NCBI GenBank assembly: GCA_025964295.1
Contig: JAOPZD010000661.1
Span: forward strand, 1 to 6,376
DNA length: 6,376 nucleotides
Reading direction: 5' to 3'
From: Conexibacter sp.
Lineage (GTDB): Bacteria; Actinomycetota; Thermoleophilia; Solirubrobacterales; Solirubrobacteraceae
The translations under genes were made by a program, and so were the position numbers. The notes under the pieces are model-generated. The model worked only from the letters and a program-made list of their open reading frames with translations, searched no databases and was not told the DNA's origin. Of this stretch, positions 1 through 5,826 are shown piece by piece. Within the stretch, counting starts at the first letter, position 1; every line of letters starts with the position of its first letter.

Positions 1-144
1 CGGCCGTGGCGCACCACGACCCCAGACGGCGCCCCGGTGCCTCCCGGCCGGGCCCCAGAGTTGGGTGGTAGGTGACGCGGCTGTCGGTCGCGCACGCGCC
101 AGTAGGGCGGGCCGGAGCAGTTGCGACGACCGATTGAATCCACC

Positions 145-249
145 CGTTACACCAGTTACGACTTCGAGAAGGTCCTGGACCAGGTCGGAGTCCTCGTGTC
201 GGTCGGATCGGTCAGCGATGCGTACGACACTCATTCAAACGTCTCGTTC
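145..249 (+). pseudogene. IS3-family transposase fragment (DDE core remnant)
   Basis: The forward frame reads RYTSYDFEKVLDQVGVLVSV and then GSVSDAYD. This matches the last part of the IS3-family (OrfB, rve-type) integrase core, where family members typically read YTS.aF...L...G...SMGSVGDAYDN..aESF. The conserved GSV.DAYD block is clear. The catalytic glutamate expected in the AESF block is replaced: the sequence reads NVSF (about 238-249), so the third DDE acidic residue is a valine. No homology is visible upstream of about 145, so the N-terminal half with the first two Asp residues is missing, and similarity ends after SF. This is a dead fragment of about 35 residues. Family assignment is by motif recognition only. 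Confidence 0.72.
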
Positions 250-320
250 TCGGCGTCGCCTGTCGGTCTGACTCGGCATACGACTTTGCCCTTGATGGGT
301 GCACCTGCGTTGACTGAGCG

Positions 321-797
321 CTGATCAAGCGGGCGCAACTTCGCGGGACCATCCGCCGCGCCGGCGTTGAAAGCACCGGCTCCTACGGCGCCGGCCTGGC
401 CCGCCAGCTCACGCTCGAGGGCATCACGTCACCGAGATCACCCGACCCTCACGCCGCGGTCAGCGCCACCTGGGCAAGACCGACCAGCGCGACGCGCTCG
501 CCGCCGCCAGGGACGATCTGGTCACCCGAAGTCGCCGCGGTCCCGAAGGCCCGGGACGGAATCGTTGAATCGATCAGGGTGCTGCGGAACACCAGGGCCA
601 GCGCCGTCAAAGCTCGCACCCAGACTGGTCTTCAACTTCGCGCGCTCGTGCTCACTGCACCAGCAGACCTGCGCGAGAACCTGTGCGAGCTGAGCACGAA
701 GAAGACCGTCGCGCACTGCGCCCGCTGGCACCGCGTGGACCCCGCTGACACGACCAAGGCCACGCGCCTGGCGATGCGCTTACTCGCCCGCCGCCAC
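321..797 (+). pseudogene. IS110-family transposase, frameshifted internal fragment
   Basis: Three frame segments together rebuild the middle of an IS110-type (DEDD) transposase. Segment 1 (about 321-430) contains RRAGVESTGSYGAGLARQL, the typical VE.TGSYG..LAR block. Segment 2 (about 431-522) is in another frame and reads TEITRPSRRGQRHLGKTDQR followed by DALAAARDDL. It carries the family's K-[ST]-D-x-x-D-A acidic motif. Segment 3 (about 531-797) returns to the first frame with VAAVPKARDG, then RVLRNTRASAVKARTQ, and ends at TKATRLAMRLLARR. Two compensating frameshifts, near 429-431 and 521-531, break the gene. The N-terminus and the whole C-terminal Transposase_20 region with its catalytic serine are absent. 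Only about 160 of the usual 350-400 residues remain, so it cannot be active. Confidence 0.85.
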
Positions 798-866
798 GCC
801 ACCCGCTCGCACGAGTCCCTCAACGACCTCCCGCCCGACGAGTTCGAAGCCCTCTACGCGACCCCG
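798..866 (+). pseudogene. Probable IS3-type transposase C-terminal tail
   Basis: Directly after the IS110 block and in the same frame, the translation reads RSHESLNDLPPDEFEALYA. This resembles the final segment of IS3-family (or related rve-type) transposases, where a W.N..R.H..LG...P.EFE motif closes the protein. IS110 proteins instead continue with an LT.EI..LD-type helix here, so I infer a recombination joint close to 795-805. The tail may belong to the same IS3 copy as the fragment at 145-249, with the IS110 copy lying inside it. The fragment is short, so the assignment is moderate. Confidence 0.5.
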
Positions 867-869
867 TCC

Positions 870-1089
870 GGTTGTCTCTCCCCTCACCGGAACCGGTGGG
901 GAACTACTCATCCACTCTCCGTGGATTCAGCCTGCCTCATATCACTTCCGGGCGCGCGTCCCAAGGTGTGCGCCCGGTTGGGTCGAGCCTCGAGTGCCTG
1001 TGCGTGCGGGCGGGCGGCCGGGGGCTGCAAGCGGACGCCGGCCCGAGGGCGCCGTGAGCCAAATCGCAAGCCGCGTGGCGCCGACTCGC
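870..1089. other. Non-coding stretch between IS remnants and operon
   Basis: No convincing coding region or RNA was found. Frames that stay open here show no recognisable protein motif. The stretch contains a GC-rich inverted repeat at 882-901 and leads into the operator-like palindrome at 1090-1106. A GTG codon at 1054, preceded by GAGGG at 1045-1049, is an alternative upstream start for the lyase gene. No strong -35/-10 pair is obvious. Confidence 0.5.
882..901. repeat. Inverted repeat, possible hairpin
   Basis: CCTCACCGG and CCGGTGGGG flank a 2-nt AA centre and pair over nine positions, with one G-T wobble. The true loop would have to open by one pair. No T-run follows, so it is not a convincing intrinsic terminator. 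It lies just after the transposase tail and could be part of an old IS end. Its function is unknown. Confidence 0.35.
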
Positions 1090-1106
1090 CCAATGTCTTA
1101 CATTGG
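1090..1106. promoter_or_regulatory. Candidate FadR/GntR-type operator of the operon
   Basis: The sequence CCAATGTcttACATTGG is a perfect 7-bp inverted repeat with a 3-bp spacer. Its centre is GT-N3-AC, the core known for operators of the FadR subfamily of GntR regulators (consensus of the T.GT-N3-AC.A type). A regulator of exactly this subfamily is encoded at 3656-4411. The site lies immediately before the first gene of that operon, which supports autoregulation. A second, overlapping inverted repeat, ATTG-ggt-CAAT, lies at 1102-1112, and the half-site ACATTG recurs at 1129-1134, 29 bp downstream of its copy at 1100-1105. TACATT (1099-1104) could act as a weak -10 hexamer inside the operator, but the matching -35 region (TGGCGC, 1076-1081) is poor. 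Binding is inferred. Confidence 0.6.
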
Positions 1107-1971
1107 GTCAATCAACACTCCGGATTCGACATTGAGCACGGCTCTCGCCGCCGCCCGAACCTTCCTCTTCGTTCCCGCCGACGACGCGCGCAAGCGAGCG
1201 AAGGCCTGGACGGCCGGCGCCGACGCGGTGATCCTCGACCTTGAGGACGCCGTCGCGCCGTCTGCGAAGGCCTCGGCGCGCGCACAGCTCGGAGACGCGC
1301 TTGCGGCTCGGCCCGAGGCGGGACCGCTCGTCGTCATCCGCGTCAACGGCCTCGACACCCCGGACGGTTCACGCGATCTCGATGCGCTGCACGACCTGTC
1401 GGCTGCCGCAGTCCTGGTGCCGAAGGCCAACGTCGCGACCCTGGCGATTGCTGAGCTGGCTCGTCCCGTCATAGCCCTCATAGAAACGGCGACGGCCGTC
1501 TTGCGCGCCGAGGAGATTGCGCGTGCACCGGGCGTCGAGCGGCTCATGTTCGGCCCGTTCGATCTCGTCGGCGAACTCGGCTGCGATCCCGGTTCGACCG
1601 GCGATGAGCTCCTGCTCGCGCGAAGTCAGGTCGTGCTCGCCTCCGCCGCCGCCGGGCTGGCCTCACCTATCGATGGCCCCAGCCTCGTAATTTCAGAGTG
1701 CGAGAGCCTCAGCGCCGAAACTGACCGCGCCCGGCGTCTTGGCTTCACCGCTAAGGCTTGCATTCACCCGGCTCAGATCGCGCCCGTGGCCGAAGCGCTC
1801 GCGCCTACACCGAAACGCCTCGAGTGGGCGCGGCGCGTCATCGACGCCTACGAGCGGGCGCTCGACGAGGGTGCCGGTGTCGTCGCGCTCGACGGCGAGA
1901 TGATCGACGTGCCGGTCGCGCGACGTGCCTACGCAGTCCTGCAACAGGCCGAGACCGGAGGAAACCCATGA
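1093..1971 (+). CDS. HpcH/HpaI-CitE family acyl-CoA lyase (citramalyl-CoA lyase-like)
   Basis: This is probably a cytosolic, Mg2+-dependent TIM-barrel lyase that splits a beta-hydroxyacyl-CoA such as (S)-citramalyl-CoA or malyl-CoA into acetyl-CoA and an oxo-acid. In the 292-residue version the family landmarks appear in order: RTFLFVPADDARK (22-34), ILDLEDAV (47-54), the substrate-binding Arg in VIRVNG (R83), LVPKAN (108-113), ALIETA with metal ligand E131, FGPFDL with metal ligand D157, GFTAKACIHPAQI (217-229) and LDGEMIDVPV (266-275). All expected ligands are present and the length is normal. The start is uncertain. ATG 1093 lies inside the operator palindrome and has no Shine-Dalgarno sequence. 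TTG 1132 gives a 279-residue protein whose N-terminus fits the family better. GTG 1054 has GAGGG four bases upstream. The 3' end overlaps the hydratase gene by ATGA. The lyase class is sure; the substrate is inferred from neighbours. Confidence 0.88.
   Translation: MSYIGSINTPDSTLSTALAAARTFLFVPADDARKRAKAWTAGADAVILDLEDAVAPSAKASARAQLGDALAARPEAGPLVVIRVNGLDTPDGSRDLDALHDLSAAAVLVPKANVATLAIAELARPVIALIETATAVLRAEEIARAPGVERLMFGPFDLVGELGCDPGSTGDELLLARSQVVLASAAAGLASPIDGPSLVISECESLSAETDRARRLGFTAKACIHPAQIAPVAEALAPTPKRLEWARRVIDAYERALDEGAGVVALDGEMIDVPVARRAYAVLQQAETGGNP
1957..1961 (+). promoter_or_regulatory. Strong Shine-Dalgarno of the MaoC-type gene
   Basis: GGAGG stands six bases before the ATG at 1968. 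It fixes that start over in-frame upstream codons and lies inside the end of the lyase gene. It is the clearest ribosome-binding site in the operon, suggesting that the hydratase is translated efficiently on its own as well as by coupling. Confidence 0.8.
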
Positions 1972-2492
1972 CGCACATAACGGCCCCCAAACAGTGGCGG
2001 GGGCGCTTCTTCGAGGATTTCGAGGTTGGCGACGTCTATCGCAGTCGGCTCGGCCGGACCATCTCCGAGGTCGACAACACCTGGTTCTCGGCACTGACGA
2101 TGAACACCAACCAGGTGCACTTCAATGCCGACTTCGCCGAGCGCACCCGGTTTGGACGGATGCTCGTCAACAGCTGTTTGACGGTGGCGCTGGTCACCGG
2201 GCTGTCGGTCCCCGACACCAGCGAGAACGGGACCGCGAACCTCTCGTGGACGGACATCAAGCTCCCCCGGCCGGTGTTCGTCGGCGACACGCTGTACGCG
2301 GAGACGGAGATCCTGGACACTCGCGCCTCGCGGTCGAACCCGAGCGTCGGGATCGTGTCGATGCGCACGCGCGGTATCAACCAGCGTGGGGAGACCGTGA
2401 TCGAGTTCAAGCGCACCTTCATGGCGTATCGCCGCGACGCGGCCGAGGTCGCCGACGGTTTCCCCGAGCCGGTCTCGGACTGGACGGTCTAG
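1968..2492 (+). CDS. MaoC-like enoyl-CoA hydratase (itaconyl-/mesaconyl-CoA hydratase-like)
   Basis: This 174-residue single hot-dog domain protein would hydrate an unsaturated acyl-CoA, or dehydrate the hydroxyacyl-CoA, one step before the neighbouring lyase. After an N-terminal FFEDFEVGDVYRSRLGRTIS (14-33), the hydration segment reads LTMNTNQVHFNADFAERTRF (43-62), then GRMLVNSCLTVALVTGLSV (63-81) and LPRPVFVGDTLYAETEIL (99-116). The Asp of the usual D-x-N-P-x-H dyad of R-specific hydratases is Asn46 here, and the Pro is Gln49; His51 is kept. From memory, N-T-N-Q-x-H-F-N is a feature of the actinobacterial Rv2499c/mesaconyl-CoA hydratase-like branch, so this need not mean inactivity. The ATG overlaps the lyase stop (ATGA), and the gene ends three bases before the dehydrogenase start. 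The family is secure; the substrate is inferred. Confidence 0.88.
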   Translation: MTHITAPKQWRGRFFEDFEVGDVYRSRLGRTISEVDNTWFSALTMNTNQVHFNADFAERTRFGRMLVNSCLTVALVTGLSVPDTSENGTANLSWTDIKLPRPVFVGDTLYAETEILDTRASRSNPSVGIVSMRTRGINQRGETVIEFKRTFMAYRRDAAEVADGFPEPVSDWTV

Positions 2493-2495
2493 GCC

Positions 2496-3656
2496 ATGGA
2501 CTTCGAGCAGCCCGGCGAGATCGCTGACATCCGGGACGCCGTGCGGGCGTTGTGCGCGAAGTTCCCAGGGGAGTACTGGCGGGCGCTGGAGCCGTCAACG
2601 TATCCGACCGAGTTCGTCGACGAGCTGACGCGGCAGGGGTGGCTGGCGGCGCTGATCCCGGAGGAGTACGGCGGGTCGGGCCTGCAGATCGGGGCGGCGA
2701 GCGTGATCCTCGAGGAGATCAGTCGAAGTGGCGGTAACCCGGGTGCTTGCCACGCGCAGATGTACGTGATGGGCACGCTGCTACGGCACGGCAGCGAGCA
2801 TCAGAAGCGCAAGTTCCTGCCGCGGATCGCGTCGGGCGAGCTGCGGCTGCAGGCGTTCGCCGTCACCGAGCCCGATGCGGGCTCAGACACGACCAAGATC
2901 AAGACGCGAGCGCGGCGGACGGACGACGGCGGGTATGTGGTCGATGGACAGAAGATCTGGACCTCCCGCGCTGAGCACTCGGATCTGATGGTGCTGCTGG
3001 CGCGCACGACGCCGATCGACGAGGTCAAGAAGAAGACCGACGGCCTATCGGTGTTCCTGGTGGATATGCGCGACCGGGGCGACAGTCTGCAGATCAAGCC
3101 CATCAAGACCCTGATGAATCACGCCACGACGGAGGTGTTCTTCGACGGCCTGACGCTTCCGGCCGACGCGCTGATCGGTGAGGAGGGCAAGGGCTTCCGG
3201 TACATCCTCGACGGGATGAACGCGGAGCGGATCCTGATCGCGTCAGAGTGCATCGGCGATGGGCGGTTCTTCTTGAACCGGGCGACGGCCTACGCAAGCG
3301 AGCGGGTTGTGTTCGGCCGGCCGATCGGCTCCAACCAGGGCGTGCAGTTCCCGCTGGCGCGCGCGCACATGGCGGTCGACGCGGCCGATCTGATGCGCTG
3401 GAAGGCGGCGTGGCTGTACGAGACCGGTCAGCCGTGCGGGGCAGAGGCCAACATGGCGAAGTTCCTGGCGTCGGAGGCGTCGTGGCAGGCGGCCAACGCG
3501 GCGCTCGACGCGCACGGCGGCTTCGGGTTCGCCGAGGAGTACGACATCGAGCGCAAGTTCCGCGAGACGCGGCTTTACCAGGTCGCTCCAATCAACAACA
3601 ATCTCGTGCAGGCGTTCGTCGGCCAGCACGTTCTCGGCCTCCCCCGTTCCTACTGA
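2496..3656 (+). CDS. Acyl-CoA dehydrogenase
   Basis: This 386-residue FAD enzyme has normal family length and would oxidise the alpha-beta bond of an acyl-CoA, passing electrons to electron-transfer flavoprotein. The first acyl-CoA dehydrogenase signature is AVTEPDAGSDTTK (122-134), with the flavin-contacting KIWTSRAEHSDL (153-164) behind it. The second signature is DAHGGFGFAEEYDIERKFRE (338-357). The medium-chain-type catalytic Glu position (Y-E-G-T) reads YQVAPINNN, so it is Gln362. A Glu lies instead at the isovaleryl-CoA-dehydrogenase position, in GMNAERILIA (E244), and is the likely base. The start follows the hydratase stop after three bases with no clear Shine-Dalgarno, so translational coupling is likely. 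The gene ends in TGATG, overlapping the regulator's start. The substrate is unknown; a branched or dicarboxylic C5 acyl-CoA would fit the neighbours. Confidence 0.93.
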   Translation: MDFEQPGEIADIRDAVRALCAKFPGEYWRALEPSTYPTEFVDELTRQGWLAALIPEEYGGSGLQIGAASVILEEISRSGGNPGACHAQMYVMGTLLRHGSEHQKRKFLPRIASGELRLQAFAVTEPDAGSDTTKIKTRARRTDDGGYVVDGQKIWTSRAEHSDLMVLLARTTPIDEVKKKTDGLSVFLVDMRDRGDSLQIKPIKTLMNHATTEVFFDGLTLPADALIGEEGKGFRYILDGMNAERILIASECIGDGRFFLNRATAYASERVVFGRPIGSNQGVQFPLARAHMAVDAADLMRWKAAWLYETGQPCGAEANMAKFLASEASWQAANAALDAHGGFGFAEEYDIERKFRETRLYQVAPINNNLVQAFVGQHVLGLPRSY

Positions 3657-4411
3657 TGTCGGACACAGGACCAAACCTTCTGCGCGGTGTCCCGATCCGG
3701 CGTGTCCGCAAGGCGTTCGAGCAAGTCGCGGAGCAGTTGCTCGAGGTCATCACGTCGGGGGTGCTGGCTCCTGGCCAGCGCCTGCCGACCGAGGCGATAC
3801 TCGCCGCGGAGTTCGGTGTCAGTCGGGCCACAGTCCGCGAGGCCCTGCGGCTCCTCTCGGCCCAAGGCCTCGTCCGCACGGCTAAGGGCACCGGCGGCGG
3901 CAGCTACGTCAACGTCCCGACCGTAGACGGGGTGTCGGAGATCGTCAGCTCGAACCTCGGGCTGATGAGCGCGTCGGCCGAACTGAGCCTCGATGACTTC
4001 CTTGAGGCGCGCGAGCTGCTTGAGCTACCGGCGACACGGCTGGCAACATTGCGCAGCTCGCCGGACGACGTCCGCGCGCTGCTGGAGTCAGTGCCCGACA
4101 ACCCCCTCGCCTTGTCGGTCGAGCAGCAGTTCGTCCACAATCGGGACTTTCACTTCCAGCTCGTGCACGCCAGCGGCAATCCGCTGCTTTCGATCGCAGC
4201 CCAGCCGATCTTCGTCGTGCTGCAGACCCACCTGCAGCGATCGAAGCTGCCCAAGAAGGCGCTCCAGGCGATCAACGACGAGCATCAAGAGATCGCCCTC
4301 GCGATGCAGACAGGCGACGCCGACGCGGCGGAGGACGCGATGCGCCGGCACCTGCGCTCGCTGCGTCCCGGTTACGAGCGCACGTGGAACCGGCGGGGGA
4401 CGGCGCGATGA
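3656..4411 (+). CDS. GntR-family transcriptional regulator, FadR subfamily (FCD domain)
   Basis: This 251-residue DNA-binding protein is probably the repressor of this operon. The N-terminal winged helix-turn-helix spans about 17-86: AFEQVAEQLLEVITSG (20-35), PGQRLPTEAILAAEFGVSRA (39-58), TVREALRLLSAQGLV (59-73) and the wing GTGGGSYV (78-85). Residues from about 112 to 240 form an all-helical FCD ligand domain with the expected metal/ligand-site pattern: D164 and H166 in RDFHFQL, H210 in DEHQEI and H232 in RRHL. FCD domains commonly bind small carboxylates through a bound metal, which suits a pathway acid as inducer. The ATG at 3656 shares bases with the dehydrogenase stop (TGATG), and the gene's own stop overlaps the transferase start (ATGA), so the regulator is translated inside the operon it presumably controls. 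Its likely target is the GT-N3-AC palindrome at 1090-1106. Confidence 0.93.
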   Translation: MSDTGPNLLRGVPIRRVRKAFEQVAEQLLEVITSGVLAPGQRLPTEAILAAEFGVSRATVREALRLLSAQGLVRTAKGTGGGSYVNVPTVDGVSEIVSSNLGLMSASAELSLDDFLEARELLELPATRLATLRSSPDDVRALLESVPDNPLALSVEQQFVHNRDFHFQLVHASGNPLLSIAAQPIFVVLQTHLQRSKLPKKALQAINDEHQEIALAMQTGDADAAEDAMRRHLRSLRPGYERTWNRRGTAR

Positions 4412-5658
4412 CCGACGTCGCTCGCGCACCGCTCGCCGATCTGCGCATCATCGCGATCGAGCAGTTCGGAGCTGGACCGTGGGGCAGCCTCCAGCTCGCC
4501 GACCTCGGGGCCGAGGTCATCAAGATCGAGGATCCCGCGTCAGGCGGCGACGTCGGTCGGTACGTCCCGCCGTTCCGCTCTGGCGAGGACTCGCTGTTCT
4601 TCGAGACGTTCAATCGCAGCAAACGTTCGATCTCGCTCGATCTGCGCTCGCCCGCCGGGCGCGCCGTGTTCGAGGACGTGGTGGAGCACGCTGACGCCGT
4701 GACGAGCAACCTGCGCGGTGATCAGCCGGCGAAGCTCGGCCTCACCTACGAGGCACTGCGCCACCGCAACCCGCGGATCGTCTGTGCATCGCTGTCGGGC
4801 TTCGGCATGACCGGTCCGCGCGCCGACCAGCCCGCGTATGACTACGTGCTGCAGGCGATGACCGGCTGGATGAGCCTCACCGGCGAGCCCGGCGGGCCAC
4901 CTACCAAGTCGGGCCTCTCACTCGTCGACTTCGCCGGCGGCTATGCACTAGCGCTGACGCTGCTCGGCGCCGTGTGGCGCGCACGGCGCGACGGCGTTGG
5001 TGGCGACTGTGACGTCTCGCTGTTCGAGGTCGCGCTTTCGCTGCTGACCTATGTGGGCACGTGGGCGGCGACGGAGGGCCACGAAGTGTCCCGGCGCGGC
5101 GAGTCAGCCCACCCGTCGATCGTGCCGTTCCAGGCGTTCCGCTGCGCCGACGGCTGGATCACCGTCGCCGCCGCCAAGCAGCATTTCTGGGAGCGGCTGT
5201 GCGCGGCAATGGGCCTTGCGGCGCTGGCCGAGGACCCGCGCTTCGCGGACTTCGACGGGCGCGACCACCACCGTGACGAGCTGCTCGCCATCTTGCGCCC
5301 TCTCTTCGCCGAGTGGCCAGCCGACGAATGGGTGCGCCGCCTCGAGGATTCCGGGGTGCCAGTGGGACGCGTCAATGGCGTCGGCGACGCGCTCGAGGAC
5401 CCCCAGGCGCACGCGCGCGCCGTCGTCTCGCACTACGAGCACCCCCGCCTCGGCACCGTGCACCAGCTCGCGTCGCCGCTGCGCATCAGCGGCCACGATG
5501 CCGCGCCGACCCCAGGTCCCGCGCGCGGAGAGCACACGGAGGCGCTCCTGCGCGAGTGGTGCGGCTACGGCGACGAGGACATCGAACGCAACCGCGAGGC
5601 CGGCGCTTTTGGCACGACGAAGACTGGATGCCACGATGACGAGCGCGCGTCGAGATGA
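4408..5658 (+). CDS. CaiB/BaiF family III CoA-transferase
   Basis: This 416-residue enzyme is a typical-length member of the formyl-CoA/carnitine CoA-transferase family, which moves CoA between carboxylic acids and probably activates the pathway's substrate. Visible landmarks are LADLRIIAIEQFGAGPWGS (9-27), LQLADLGAEVIKIEDP (28-43), FNRSKRSISLDL (68-79), the LSGFGMTGPRADQPAYD block (129-145) with the catalytic Asp at D145, GWMSLTGEPGGPPTKSGLSL (153-172) and the C-terminal SGVPVGRVN loop. The first five bases of the fold-interlocking N-terminal half and the C-terminal helices are undisturbed. ATG 4408 overlaps the regulator stop, with a G-rich GGGGGA upstream; the more upstream in-frame ATG at 4384 lies inside the regulator and is less likely. 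The last 20 or so residues have no family features. It is the last intact gene of the operon, and no terminator is visible behind it. The acid substrate cannot be read from the sequence. Confidence 0.93.
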   Translation: MTDVARAPLADLRIIAIEQFGAGPWGSLQLADLGAEVIKIEDPASGGDVGRYVPPFRSGEDSLFFETFNRSKRSISLDLRSPAGRAVFEDVVEHADAVTSNLRGDQPAKLGLTYEALRHRNPRIVCASLSGFGMTGPRADQPAYDYVLQAMTGWMSLTGEPGGPPTKSGLSLVDFAGGYALALTLLGAVWRARRDGVGGDCDVSLFEVALSLLTYVGTWAATEGHEVSRRGESAHPSIVPFQAFRCADGWITVAAAKQHFWERLCAAMGLAALAEDPRFADFDGRDHHRDELLAILRPLFAEWPADEWVRRLEDSGVPVGRVNGVGDALEDPQAHARAVVSHYEHPRLGTVHQLASPLRISGHDAAPTPGPARGEHTEALLREWCGYGDEDIERNREAGAFGTTKTGCHDDERASR

Positions 5659-5697
5659 CTCGTGCGTGTGTTAAGAACCGGTTTCACAGTGAGTTCA
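5659..5697. other. Junction between operon end and IS5 remnant
   Basis: This short spacer holds an 8-bp palindrome, AACCGGTT (5676-5683). An imperfect palindrome, AGTTcAGCTcAACT, spans the boundary with the IS fragment (about 5692-5705). No hairpin followed by a T-run is present, so transcription from the operon may run on into the IS fragment. Confidence 0.3.
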
Positions 5698-5826
5698 GCT
5701 CAACTGCGGGATGAGCTGGATGACGTCGTGGCGGTTGCCGCCGGTCAGGGCGACGGCGAGCGGGATGCCCGTGGCATCGACGCAGGTGGTGCTCCGAGCC
5801 AGCCCGGCGCGATCTACTGGGGAGCC
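5698..5826 (-). pseudogene. IS5-family transposase fragment
   Basis: On the minus strand the translation reads GSPVDRAG and then VDATGIPLAVALTGGNRHDV followed by IQLIPQL. It matches the central part of IS5-family (IS427-like) transposases, where proteins read SPVDR...GSKHH...D..G.PLAV.LTGGNRNDV.QL.PLL. The Asp in VDATG corresponds to the second catalytic Asp of the DDE set. GSEHHL appears in another frame at 5783-5800, so a small indel (two bases lost, by the best-fitting reading) lies near 5781-5783. A stop follows at 5695-5697. Both ends of the transposase are missing. The fragment abuts the truncated substrate-binding protein gene on the other strand and probably marks the insertion or deletion that removed that gene's 5' part. 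Confidence 0.78.

Noticed and set aside
1..144. Any gene or site at the left edge
   Set aside because: No motif, ribosome-binding site or clear homology could be seen; it may be further decayed IS DNA.
367..693. 108-residue plus-strand open frame in the IS region
   Set aside because: Its frame does not carry the IS110 homology, which runs in the two other frames; composition is low-complexity Pro/Arg/Ser.
882..901. Intrinsic terminator
   Set aside because: The loop is only two bases unless a pair opens, and no T-run follows.
994..1053. Upstream extension of the lyase gene to ATG 994
   Set aside because: The extra residues are Gly/Arg/Ala-rich with no family similarity. Later starts agree better with CitE-like N-termini.
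3103..3591. 162-residue minus-strand open frame
   Set aside because: It is an Arg/Ser/Pro-rich shadow opposite the dehydrogenase gene, caused by GC-rich third positions; no motif is recognisable.
3248..3655. Upstream extension of the GntR gene to ATG 3248
   Set aside because: It would run through the dehydrogenase gene in another frame. The ATG at 3656 gives a standard GntR N-terminus and a TGATG overlap.
5104..5634. 176-residue minus-strand open frame
   Set aside because: It is a shadow opposite the CoA-transferase gene with no family features.
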